Shown one piece after another: positions 56,545-64,000 of a DNA stretch of 64,000 bases. This stretch comes from Paenibacillus arenosi. Lineage in GTDB: Bacteria > Bacillota > Bacilli > Paenibacillales > Paenibacillaceae. The stretch is from the NCBI RefSeq assembly GCF_014841135.1, contig NZ_JACYTN010000019.1, forward strand, positions 1 through 64,000, written 5' to 3'. Below the pieces are notes generated by a model that was given only the letters and a program-made list of their open reading frames with translations, ran no database searches and was not told the origin of the DNA. How positions within the stretch are numbered: the first letter of the stretch is position 1; each line of letters opens with the position of its first letter. A program made the position numbers and the translations under genes.

Positions 56545-57027
56545 TTAGCCTGGAGAGGGAAGTTCGGCCTTAACATCTACCCATACATGCAGTACTCCTT
56601 CTGTGACCAGCATCGTCCTTAAAGTAACGACATAGTTTTGATGATGAACATCTGTATACAGCTTCCGTGTCAGCAATCCCTCAATGAGCTTAACGTATTC
56701 GTCAATTTGATAGACGTTGCGTCCTTTCAATCCGTCCAAGTCTTTCAGCAGACGCTTGCGCAGTTCGGTTTCGTCAGAAGATGACATTTTTTGATCAGCA
56801 GATTCATAGATGTGCATCGTAATGCTCTTGATTACGGTAGAGCGATTTTTATATTTCAATAAAGCCTCGGCTTCTGCTTTATAGTGAGCGAGACGGTCTT
56901 GAAGATCGAGATTGCGCATGATGAGTTCATCGATTTGATGTAAAAATATACTGTGGTATATCGCAGCACCTGTGATAGCACCTACAATAAATACAGCTGC
57001 TCCTTGAAATAATCGCTGCAGACGCAT
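56545..57027 (-). CDS. ytrI: Sporulation membrane protein YtrI
   Basis: A 160-residue protein with one N-terminal membrane helix (about 8-28), a coiled-coil part (about 30-60: IDELIMRNLDLQDRLAHYKAEAEALLKY) and an external C-terminal domain. It matches YtrI, made in the mother cell under sigma-E. AGGGGGTGAG precedes ATG 57027; the in-frame extension to 57210 overlaps ytrH and was dropped. Confidence 0.83.
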   Translation of the reverse strand: MRLQRLFQGAAVFIVGAITGAAIYHSIFLHQIDELIMRNLDLQDRLAHYKAEAEALLKYKNRSTVIKSITMHIYESADQKMSSSDETELRKRLLKDLDGLKGRNVYQIDEYVKLIEGLLTRKLYTDVHHQNYVVTLRTMLVTEGVLHVWVDVKAELPSPG

Positions 57028-57032
57028 GAGTC

Positions 57033-57359
57033 TCACCCCCTGGCTCTGCATATCCATTGGATGAGTTCGGTTCCCATATGTGCACCTAGGAAGGACACTA
57101 ATATAAACATAAGTTGTTTGAATACAGGGTATAAATTCCCTACCCAAAAATTCGTTTCTATGACGCGGAGTGGATCGATAGTACCGCCAACAGCTGCGAC
57201 GATCGCCCATATTTTCAAGTGCTCGCTAACTTGTCTCATCGTTTCGATTGGAGATTGTAGGGCAAGTACACTTGCGATGCCTGCTAATAGGGAACCGCCT
57301 ATGACAACACCTAGTGCAATACCAAAATCAATAATAGCTTTGGACATAAATGGACTCAT
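57033..57359 (-). CDS. ytrH: Sporulation membrane protein YtrH
   Basis: A 108-residue protein with three hydrophobic helices and the YtrH pattern FGIALGVVIGGSLLAGIASVLALQ...FWVGNLYPVFKQLMFILVSFLGAHMGTELI. In B. subtilis ytrH and ytrI form a sigma-E operon with a role in spore quality. GAGAGG lies 11 bases before ATG 57359. It is five bases from ytrI. Confidence 0.88.
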   Translation of the reverse strand: MSPFMSKAIIDFGIALGVVIGGSLLAGIASVLALQSPIETMRQVSEHLKIWAIVAAVGGTIDPLRVIETNFWVGNLYPVFKQLMFILVSFLGAHMGTELIQWICRARG

Positions 57360-57462
57360 TTTGTAATCGTCCTCTCGAACGGATTGAAGGTTGAAATGAT
57401 GTGCGTTATCCCAGTAGATAGGCGGACAACCTCTTACTACATATATAGAACTTTGGCGAGAA

Positions 57463-57475
57463 AATATGATACAAT
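57463..57475. promoter_or_regulatory. Overlapping divergent promoter elements of ytrH and dnaE
   Basis: On the minus strand TCATATT (57469-57463) fits the sigma-E -35 box, with a poorer TATATATG 15 bases on. On the plus strand TGATACAAT (57467-57475) reads as an extended -10 box for dnaE. Both are single-element matches. Confidence 0.3.
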
Positions 57476-57568
57476 GAAGAACGAAAGTATGTTCGGTTGC
57501 ACGTTGATGGAAGGTATGAAATTAGCATATATAGATTGCATTTTTGAAATGAAATGGAGTGAAAAGGC

Positions 57569-60500
57569 ATGGAACAGTTCGTGCATTTACATGTACACAG
57601 CGAATATAGTCTGCTGGATGGGGCAGCCCGTATTGACGCATTGGCGAAGCGAGCAGTTGATTATGGTATGAAGGCACTGGCGCTCACGGATCATGGTGTC
57701 ATGTACGGCACGATCGCCTTTTATAAGGCATGCCGCAAGCATGGAATTAAGCCCATTATTGGCATGGAGGCATACGTTACCGCAGGCACAATGTCGGATC
57801 GCGGAACACGCAAGGATCAGCCGATTTATCATTTGATTTTGTTGGCGAAAAATAACGAAGGGTATCGTAATTTGATGCGTATGTGCAGCATCGGTCACTT
57901 GGAAGGCTTCCATTACAAGCCTCGGATTGATAAGGAGACGATGCGCCGCTATTCGGAAGGTGTTATCGCTTTAAGCGCGTGCTTAGGTGGCGAAGTGGCA
58001 CAGCATGTGCTGCATGATCGAATAGATGAGGCTCGCCAGGTTGCGATGACGTATCGAGATATATTTAAGGATGGCTTCTACTTGGAGCTGCAAGATCATG
58101 GGCTTCTTGATCAGAAGAAGGTCAATATTGGTCTCATTGCACTTAGTGAAGAGCTAGGCATTCCATTAGTTGCAACGAATGATGTTCATTATATGGAACA
58201 ATCAGATGCGGCTGTTCAGGATGTGCTCATATGTATCGGTACAGGAAAGACGGTGGAGGAAAAGACACGATTACGTTTCTCCTCCGATCAAATGTACATG
58301 AAATCTGGCTCGGATATGTTGAAGCTGTTTCCGCATGTCCCGCAAGCGATCACGAATACGGCTGATATTGCTGAACAGTGTAATGTTGAAATTGAGCTGG
58401 GCACACATGTGCTTCCTGAATTTAGTCCAATCCCAAGCGAAATGACGGCTTCTTCTTATTTGGCTGAGTTGTGCCAATCGGGATTACATGCTAGATATGA
58501 GCACTTACCAGAATGGAAGGATGAACAGTTCCGACTTCAAGCCCAAGAGCGTCTTGCTTATGAGTTGAAGACGATTGATGCGATGGGCTTCTCGGATTAT
58601 TTCCTAATTGTTTGGGATTTCATTCGCTTTGCGCATGAACAAGGCATTATGACCGGCCCTGGACGTGGATCTTCAGCTGGAAGTTTGGTTGCATACACGC
58701 TTCGAATTACGAATGTAGATCCGTTAAAATACAAGTTGTTGTTTGAGCGCTTTTTGAATCCAGAGCGTATTACGATGCCAGATATCGATATTGACTTCAA
58801 TGATGAGCGTCGTGATGAAGTTATTGCCTATGTAGCAGAGAAATATGGGCGAGATCATGTTGCTCAAATTATTACGTTCGGTACGATGGCAGCTCGAGCT
58901 GCGGTACGTGATGTTGGTCGTGTATTGGATGTCCCGTACCATGAGACAGATAAGGCGGCTAAGCTGATTCCATCTGCCGTTGGCATGACCTTAGATAAGG
59001 CATTGTCGATTAACAATGAGCTACGGGAGTGGCGGGAAAAGGAACCACGTATTAATGATCTTATTAGTATGGCACTTAAGGTAGAGGGCATGCCGCGACA
59101 TGCTTCCACTCATGCTGCCGGTGTCATTATTGGTCCTGAACCGTTAACGAATTATGTGCCGCTTCAGGAAGGTACAGAGCGTGTACCTTTGACGCAGTTT
59201 TCCATGGAGCATCTAGAAGCAGTCGGATTGTTGAAGATGGATTTCCTAGGATTACGGACTTTGTCGATCATTGAACGCACATTGAATTGGATTAAGGCGA
59301 AGACAGGAGAAAGTCTTGATCTTGACCGAGTCAATGACGAAGACGCGAAGACGTATGAATTGCTTGGCAGGGGCGAGACGACAGGGCTGTTTCAATTAGA
59401 ATCAGTTGGGGTGCGCCGTGTGCTTCGAGATTTGAAACCATCTGTATTTGAAGATATCGTATCGGTATTAGCATTGTATCGACCTGGTCCGATGGAGTTT
59501 ATTCCTAACTTTATTTTGAGCAAGCATGGCAAACAGCCTGTACAGTACCCGCATCCTGATCTGGAGCCTATTTTGCAGGATACGTACGGGATTATCGTAT
59601 ATCAAGAGCAAATTATGCATATCGCCTCCAAGATGGCAGGTTTCTCCTTGGGAGAGGCGGACTTGCTCCGCAGAGCGGTATCCAAGAAGAAGCGAGAGGT
59701 GCTTGATCAGGAGCGTGAGCACTTTGTTAAAGGCAGCTTAACTTTAGGGTACACGATGGAAGAAGCGAATCGTGTTTATGACATGATTGTTCGATTTGCA
59801 GATTACGGTTTCCCACGCGCCCATGCAGCGGCATATGGCGTCCTAGCATTCCAAACGTCTTATTTGAAAGCTCACTATCCAACGGAGTTTATGGCATCGA
59901 TGCTAACGGCTCAGATGGGCAATCACCGCAAAGTCGCCGAATATATTGAAGATTGTCGTCGTACACAGCTAGAGGTACTTCCTCCTGATATTAATGAAAG
60001 TGAAGTAACGTTTACGCCTGTGGATAGTGCCATTCGTTTTGGTTTAGCAGCTATTAAAAATGTAGGTACGCAGGCAATTGAAAGTATTATTCGTGAGCGC
60101 CGCAACCAGCCTTATGAAGATTTACAGGACTTCTGTCGCCGCGTCGACTTACGTGTGTGCAATCGTCGTGTTGTTGAATCGTTGATTCAAGCGGGAGCCA
60201 TGGATTCATTGCCTGGGCATCGAGCTCAATTGTTGGCTGTACTGGATGAAGTGCTTGAAGCGGCAGTGAAATGGCGCAAGCAGCGTGAGGACTTGCAAAT
60301 TCAAATGTTTGATTTTGTAGAAGTCAACAATAGACAGATCGATTATCCGGATATTCAGCCGTTCACGATGAGTCAGCAGTTGGAGCTGGAGCGGGATTTG
60401 CTCGGGCTATATTTGTCGGGTCATCCGCTTGATGAATTTGTAGAACTGCTGCGAGAAGCAGATGCGGATCGTATCGTGGATTTGCATGATGCACCAGATG

Positions 60501-61348
60501 AGAGTGAATGTGTTGTCGTTGGCATGATTGTATCGGAACGAAGCATTATGACGAAGAAGGGCAAGCCGATGGCGTTCATCGAAATTGAGGATCGCATCGA
60601 GCGAGTAGAGGTTGTGCTATTCCCAGAAGTATGGAGGCGTGCTCAGTCGCTTGTTTCGAAGGGCGCTTTGATCGCAGTGCGTGCCAAAGTCCAGCAGCAG
60701 GATGAGGGCTTCAAGCTATTGGCGCATGATGTGTCGCCGCTGGATTTAAACGCCGTGGCGCAGTTGGCACGGCGTGCGCGTCAGCAGCGCGCAGTGGCTG
60801 CCTCCGGTGGTCGCGAGGCAGTCGGCCGCGGTGGCGCTGATCGCGCCCATACGCGTGCGTCCAGCGCTGCAAGCTCGCGCCAAGCCGCTGCGCCAAGCGC
60901 TTCCGCTCAAGCGGCAGGCGAACGCGCAGCGCACGGCGAAGCAGCTGTCCACGCCAACGGCAGCGCCACAGCCGCCGTGGGCCAAGCGCTTGCCAGCGCG
61001 GGCAATGCGCCGCGCGCTAGTGCGTCAGCGGCAAGCGCCGCTACGTCCGCCGCTGCAAATGCCGCGGGCGGAGCGAAGCGCCATGGCACGCACGCCGCAG
61101 GCGCATCACGCGCCAAGCAGGGCCAGCGCGTGTACATTAAGATCACGGCCGAATGCGAACGGCCAGAGCTCTTGAATGAGCTGAAGTCGCTCATTCAAGA
61201 GCATCATGGCACGCTGCCGACCGTGCTCTTCTACGAGCGCGAGCAGCAGCTTCGCGCGCTTAGCGGAAGCTATACGCTGAAGCCTTCTCCACAGCTATTT
61301 AAGCGCATTGAAAGCTTATTTGGAGAAGGTAGTGTGCGCGTCAAGTAA
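57569..61348 (+). CDS. dnaE: DNA polymerase III subunit alpha, DnaE type
   Basis: A 1259-residue replicative polymerase. Order: PHP domain (about 1-280, starting HLHVHSEYSLLDG), polymerase palm with catalytic acids in PDIDIDF (Asp405, Asp407) and a third acid near 558 (LKMDFLG), fingers, helix-hairpin-helix (near 880), OB fold (about 975-1050) and C-terminal domain. In Firmicutes DnaE extends primers before PolC takes over. Length exceeds B. subtilis DnaE by about 140, mostly from an Ala-rich, GC-rich segment (residues about 1068-1184) between the OB fold and the last domain. ATG 57569 has GGAGTGAAAAGG upstream. Confidence 0.96.
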   Translation: MEQFVHLHVHSEYSLLDGAARIDALAKRAVDYGMKALALTDHGVMYGTIAFYKACRKHGIKPIIGMEAYVTAGTMSDRGTRKDQPIYHLILLAKNNEGYRNLMRMCSIGHLEGFHYKPRIDKETMRRYSEGVIALSACLGGEVAQHVLHDRIDEARQVAMTYRDIFKDGFYLELQDHGLLDQKKVNIGLIALSEELGIPLVATNDVHYMEQSDAAVQDVLICIGTGKTVEEKTRLRFSSDQMYMKSGSDMLKLFPHVPQAITNTADIAEQCNVEIELGTHVLPEFSPIPSEMTASSYLAELCQSGLHARYEHLPEWKDEQFRLQAQERLAYELKTIDAMGFSDYFLIVWDFIRFAHEQGIMTGPGRGSSAGSLVAYTLRITNVDPLKYKLLFERFLNPERITMPDIDIDFNDERRDEVIAYVAEKYGRDHVAQIITFGTMAARAAVRDVGRVLDVPYHETDKAAKLIPSAVGMTLDKALSINNELREWREKEPRINDLISMALKVEGMPRHASTHAAGVIIGPEPLTNYVPLQEGTERVPLTQFSMEHLEAVGLLKMDFLGLRTLSIIERTLNWIKAKTGESLDLDRVNDEDAKTYELLGRGETTGLFQLESVGVRRVLRDLKPSVFEDIVSVLALYRPGPMEFIPNFILSKHGKQPVQYPHPDLEPILQDTYGIIVYQEQIMHIASKMAGFSLGEADLLRRAVSKKKREVLDQEREHFVKGSLTLGYTMEEANRVYDMIVRFADYGFPRAHAAAYGVLAFQTSYLKAHYPTEFMASMLTAQMGNHRKVAEYIEDCRRTQLEVLPPDINESEVTFTPVDSAIRFGLAAIKNVGTQAIESIIRERRNQPYEDLQDFCRRVDLRVCNRRVVESLIQAGAMDSLPGHRAQLLAVLDEVLEAAVKWRKQREDLQIQMFDFVEVNNRQIDYPDIQPFTMSQQLELERDLLGLYLSGHPLDEFVELLREADADRIVDLHDAPDESECVVVGMIVSERSIMTKKGKPMAFIEIEDRIERVEVVLFPEVWRRAQSLVSKGALIAVRAKVQQQDEGFKLLAHDVSPLDLNAVAQLARRARQQRAVAASGGREAVGRGGADRAHTRASSAASSRQAAAPSASAQAAGERAAHGEAAVHANGSATAAVGQALASAGNAPRASASAASAATSAAANAAGGAKRHGTHAAGASRAKQGQRVYIKITAECERPELLNELKSLIQEHHGTLPTVLFYEREQQLRALSGSYTLKPSPQLFKRIESLFGEGSVRVK
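60775..61122 (+). repeat. Ala-rich, GC-rich low-complexity insertion inside dnaE
   Basis: About 116 codons dominated by Ala, with Gly, Ser, Arg, His and Gln, encoded mainly by GCG, GCC and GCA. The base composition is visibly far richer in G and C than in the rest of the gene or window. The reading frame stays open, and the conserved C-terminal domain resumes at QGQRVYIKITAEC. There is no exact DNA repeat, but dipeptides such as AA, AS and AG recur. Confidence 0.85.
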
Positions 61349-61525
61349 TAACAAGTTGAGCTGTTACCAATATTATTGCGATTCAATGTCATTGTCTGAC
61401 TAGCACTATCTTTTGAATGTCGGATTCCCTATAAGGCACTCACCATTTTCTGCTTTCCAGCATATATTGTCTTTACACCTTGTGTAGAGACAAGGCTGCG
61501 GATCGTGTGACAGGGGGAGTGCCTT

Positions 61526-62020
61526 TTGAATTATACAATGGCCGTATCATGGTTGGAACAGCGTGGAGTGAAACTTGAAGCGATAGCAGAAATCGTATAT
61601 AAGCTGCAGAAGCCTTACAACGCACTACTAGAATTGGAGCAGTGCCTCGATAGCGTGAAGTCGGTATTGCACAAACGGGAAGTGCAATATACGCTAATGA
61701 CAGGCATCGCCATGGATATGATGGCAGAGCGCAAACAATGGCCAGAACCACTGCAATCGATGTTGGAAGCGGATGAGTCCTTGTATGGAGTAGATGAGAC
61801 GTTGGCATTAGGCATTACGAGCATGTTTGGTATGATCGGTCTGACAAGCTTCGGATATTTGGATAAGAACAAGCTAGGTATACTAGGACAGTTGAATAAT
61901 GACCATAGTGGTATACATGTGTTTCTTGATGATCTAGTAGCTGGTCTTGCGGCGGCAGCATCTGCTCGGATTGCACACCAAGATCCGAACGCTGTCAAGT
62001 ACGATAAAGTAGATTCATAA
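61526..62020 (+). CDS. Phosphatidylglycerophosphatase A family protein (YutG-like)
   Basis: A 164-residue soluble member of the PgpA family as found in Firmicutes (YutG). LEAIAEIVYKLQKPYN, REVQYTLMTGIAMDMMAE, and FGYLDKNKLGILGQLNN are characteristic. PgpA enzymes dephosphorylate phosphatidylglycerophosphate, but the soluble Firmicute branch is less well defined. TTG 61526 has GGGGGAG six bases upstream; ATG 61538 is the alternative but lies too far from it. Confidence 0.8.
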   Translation: MNYTMAVSWLEQRGVKLEAIAEIVYKLQKPYNALLELEQCLDSVKSVLHKREVQYTLMTGIAMDMMAERKQWPEPLQSMLEADESLYGVDETLALGITSMFGMIGLTSFGYLDKNKLGILGQLNNDHSGIHVFLDDLVAGLAAAASARIAHQDPNAVKYDKVDS

Positions 62021-62219
62021 TCCATGCTGATGCTGTGATAGTCATCATTGACTTTTGCTTATTACAGTAGCCTTTTCCAAAAATGTTCTGGCCTAATAAC
62101 TGGAATATTGTGTAGAATCTATGGTGACGAAGGCTCGATTTTGTTGCTATGAAAATGGCACTATGTTATCATAGGTGCATTAATGACCATGCAACAAACG
62201 TGAGGAGGTACTCACGCGA

Positions 62220-62408
62220 ATGTGGACAGTAATCTACATCGCTCCGACAGCTAAAATTGCTGAAAGAATTAACAACAGATTGACGGAGGAAGGATTTCTT
62301 GTACAAGTCCGCCCTGTCCATATGTCTAAACAACAATTCGAAGTGCTCGTACCTTCCGGAGAAGTGGAAGAAGTGCAGGAAGTGCTCAACTCTATTTTGC
62401 ACGCATAA
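62220..62408 (+). CDS. Conserved small protein upstream of accD
   Basis: A 62-residue protein (VIYIAPTAKIAERINNRLTEE, FEVLVPSGEVEEVQEVLN) with an alpha-beta pattern like a small ferredoxin-fold or DUF2007-type domain. Similar proteins sit before accD in related genomes as far as I recall. GAGGAGG lies 12 bases before ATG 62220. A terminator separates it from accD. Function unknown. Confidence 0.65.
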   Translation: MWTVIYIAPTAKIAERINNRLTEEGFLVQVRPVHMSKQQFEVLVPSGEVEEVQEVLNSILHA

Positions 62409-62409
62409 T

Positions 62410-62455
62410 ACGGCTGCTTGACGAACGTCATTGTTGTTGAGACAGCCGCTTTTTG
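62410..62455 (+). terminator. Terminator after the small conserved gene
   Basis: CGGCTG and CAGCCG arms around a long loop with extra pairing, then CTTTTTG. Confidence 0.65.
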
Positions 62456-62545
62456 TTGCCTACAATCGGGCGCATTCGTTCCGTGGACAAGCCCTAGTGG
62501 ATGTTGTTTACATGCAGCGTAAATCAGCCTAAAGAGGTGTCATGA

Positions 62546-63430
62546 GTGTTCAAAGACTTATTCCACAAAAAGAAGAAATACGCGACGATTCCATCCATAC
62601 GTGATGACAGCGATCGTCCTAAGCGTGAAATACCTGAGGGATTGATGACAAAGTGTGCCAAGTGCGGCACGATTCAATATCATAAGGAATTGGAAAAGAA
62701 CTTGAAAGTCTGCTCGGAATGCGGACATCATGCTCGTCTCAGTGCATGGGAACGTATTCAGATGACTTTGGATGATGGTCGTTTGTTTGAATATGAAGCA
62801 AATATGGTGTCTGAAGATCCACTCGAATTCCCGGGATATGCGAAGAAGCTGGAGCAGCAGCATGCTAAATCTGGCTTAAATGAAGCTGTTATTTCCGGTG
62901 AAGGTACGATTGGCGGATATCCTGTTGTCGTTGCTGTTATGAGCTTCGACTTCTTTAGTGGCAGTATGGGATCTGTTGTTGGTGAGAAAATAACTCGAGC
63001 GATCGAGATGGCGATGCAGAAGAAGTATCCGCTTATCATTTTCTCTACGTCAGGTGGAGCTCGTATGCAGGAAAGTATATTGAGCTTGATGCAGATGGCG
63101 AAGACAAGTGCCGCATTGGCGAAGTTCCATGAAAGTGGAGGACTCTACATATCCGTATTTACGGATCCTACAATGGGAGGAGTTTCTGCGAGCTTTGCTA
63201 TGTTGGGTGATATTAATTTGGCCGAGCCGGGGGCTCTTGTTGGTTTTGCGGGCCGAATTGTAATTGAGCAAACCATTCGTCAAAAGCTGCCGGACAACTT
63301 CCAAACCGCTGAATTCAACTTGAAGCACGGTCAGGTTGATATGGTCGTTCCGCGGAAAGACATGCGTCAAACGTTGACGAAGTTGATTGATCTTCATACC
63401 GTGAAAGGAGAGATGGCGAATGGCGAGTGA
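62546..63430 (+). CDS. accD: Acetyl-CoA carboxylase carboxyltransferase subunit beta
   Basis: A 294-residue subunit of the enzyme making malonyl-CoA for fatty acids. The zinc ribbon is CAKCG...CSECG (residues about 35-60). The crotonase-like core has [31 protein letters not shown] and [16 protein letters not shown]. It starts with GTG 62546 behind AGAGGTG; an ATG four bases earlier is out of frame. Its end overlaps accA by 11 bases. Confidence 0.96.
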   Translation: MFKDLFHKKKKYATIPSIRDDSDRPKREIPEGLMTKCAKCGTIQYHKELEKNLKVCSECGHHARLSAWERIQMTLDDGRLFEYEANMVSEDPLEFPGYAKKLEQQHAKSGLNEAVISGEGTIGGYPVVVAVMSFDFFSGSMGSVVGEKITRAIEMAMQKKYPLIIFSTSGGARMQESILSLMQMAKTSAALAKFHESGGLYISVFTDPTMGGVSASFAMLGDINLAEPGALVGFAGRIVIEQTIRQKLPDNFQTAEFNLKHGQVDMVVPRKDMRQTLTKLIDLHTVKGEMANGE

Positions 63431-64000
63431 GCTTCCATTTGAACAACCGCTAGCAGAATTGAAGCAGAAGATTGCAGAATTGAAGCGCTTTGGCGAAGAG
63501 AAGAATATAGACTTCAGCGAAGAGATTGCGCGTCTGGAAGAGCGTCATGCTAAGCTGGCGGAGGAGATCTACTCGAGCATTTCACCGTCTCAGAAAATGC
63601 ATCTGGCTAGACACCACCAGCGTCCAACGACGCTGGATTTTGTTAATCATATTTTTACTGACTTTATCGAGCTGCATGGTGATCGACTATTCGGGGATGA
63701 TCTGGCTATCGTCGGCGGTATTGCGAAGCTGAATGGCCTGCCCGTAACCGTTATAGGTCACCAACGAGGCAAAGATACAAAAGAAAACATAGCACGATTT
63801 TTTGGAAGCCCTCATCCTGAAGGATTCCGGAAGGCGCTGCGATTTATGCAGCAAGCCGATAAATTTAAGCGTCCTATTATTACTTTTATTGATACAAAAG
63901 GTGCATATCCTGGTAATACCGCAGAAGAGCGTGGACAATCGGAAGCCATTGCCCGTAACTTGCGCGATATGATGCTGATGGGTGTGCCGATTATTTGTGT
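63420..64000 (+). CDS. accA: Acetyl-CoA carboxylase carboxyltransferase subunit alpha, partial
   Basis: The first 193 codons are present and the frame is open to the window edge. [21 protein letters not shown], the [27 protein letters not shown] segment (written here in part) and [12 protein letters not shown]...[14 protein letters not shown] are AccA hallmarks. ATG 63420 has AAAGGAG nine bases upstream and lies inside the end of accD, so both subunits are translated in step. The C-terminal third is outside the window. Confidence 0.94.
   Translation, partial: MASELPFEQPLAELKQKIAELKRFGEEKNIDFSEEIARLEERHAKLAEEIYSSISPSQKMHLARHHQRPTTLDFVNHIFTDFIELHGDRLFGDDLAIVGGIAKLNGLPVTVIGHQRGKDTKENIARFFGSPHPEGFRKALRFMQQADKFKRPIITFIDTKGAYPGNTAEERGQSEAIARNLRDMMLMGVPIIC

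Noticed and set aside
57027-57210. N-terminal extension of YtrI
   Set aside because: It would overlap ytrH in another frame; AGGGGGTGAG supports the start at 57027.
60774-61175. A 133-codon plus-strand frame within the GC-rich part of dnaE
   Set aside because: GC-rich DNA has few stops; the dnaE frame continues into a conserved domain, so this is a shadow.
61477-61494. CCTTGT/ACAAGG palindrome before the pgpA-like gene
   Set aside because: Only 6-bp arms and no neighbouring element; likely chance.

Overview
The window looks like a chromosomal segment of an endospore-forming Firmicute, most probably a member of the Paenibacillaceae. The evidence is the set of spore genes (cwlJ-gerQ, spoVR-yhbH, five YheC/YheD proteins, ytvI, ytrH-ytrI), the Bacillus-type neighbourhoods (ytoI, ytpI, ytrI, ytrH, dnaE; yheA, yheB, yheC/D), strong Shine-Dalgarno sites with frequent TTG and GTG starts, sigma-A promoters with 17-bp spacers, and CcpA-, PerR- and MhqR-like operators. 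The genus is inferred from gene content, not from a marker gene. No tRNA or rRNA gene and no CRISPR array was seen.

Layout. 1-120 is the 3' end of a group II intron. 144-1591 holds two almost identical FMN-azoreductase genes in tandem behind one strong promoter and an MhqR-like box. 1748-2769 is the cwlJ-gerQ germination pair, followed by debris of a glycosyltransferase gene. 3235-6584 (minus) is a sulfate uptake operon (yezD-sbp-cysT-cysW) without an ATPase gene. 6904-12223 holds an aldo/keto reductase, a KapD-like exonuclease, a small membrane protein, the spoVR-yhbH pair and a small basic protein. 12637-19805 is a tripartite tricarboxylate transporter operon (tctC-B-A) ending in malic enzyme, divergent from a CitA/DctS-type two-component system, with two cre-like sites and 9-bp repeats between them.

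19985-27748 carries DUF423, a GGDEF-EAL protein, an unknown protein, YunC, the methionine-salvage pair mtnK-mtnA, a PerR-boxed dps and a secreted alpha-carbonic anhydrase. 28249-33463 is a complete SUF operon (sufC-D-S-U-B). 33566-34588 encodes two related secreted proteins. 34992-38464 has two HD-GYP proteins flanking uppP. An MMPL exporter, a YfkAB radical SAM protein, YtvI, YpdA and a HAD hydrolase follow.

45213-51413 is the most distinctive block: five consecutive YheC/YheD ATP-grasp genes on the minus strand, mostly overlapping or separated by under 25 bases, behind one sigma-K-like promoter, with yheB and yheA divergent. The last part carries ytoI, a nitroreductase, ytpI, ytrI, ytrH, dnaE with an Ala-rich GC-rich insertion, pgpA (YutG), a small conserved protein, accD and the start of accA.

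Most genes are ordinary core or sporulation genes. The items worth a second look are the YheC/YheD array, the DnaE insertion, the azoreductase duplication, the tct control region, the secreted pair with its 21-bp palindrome, and the repeat inside the suf promoter.
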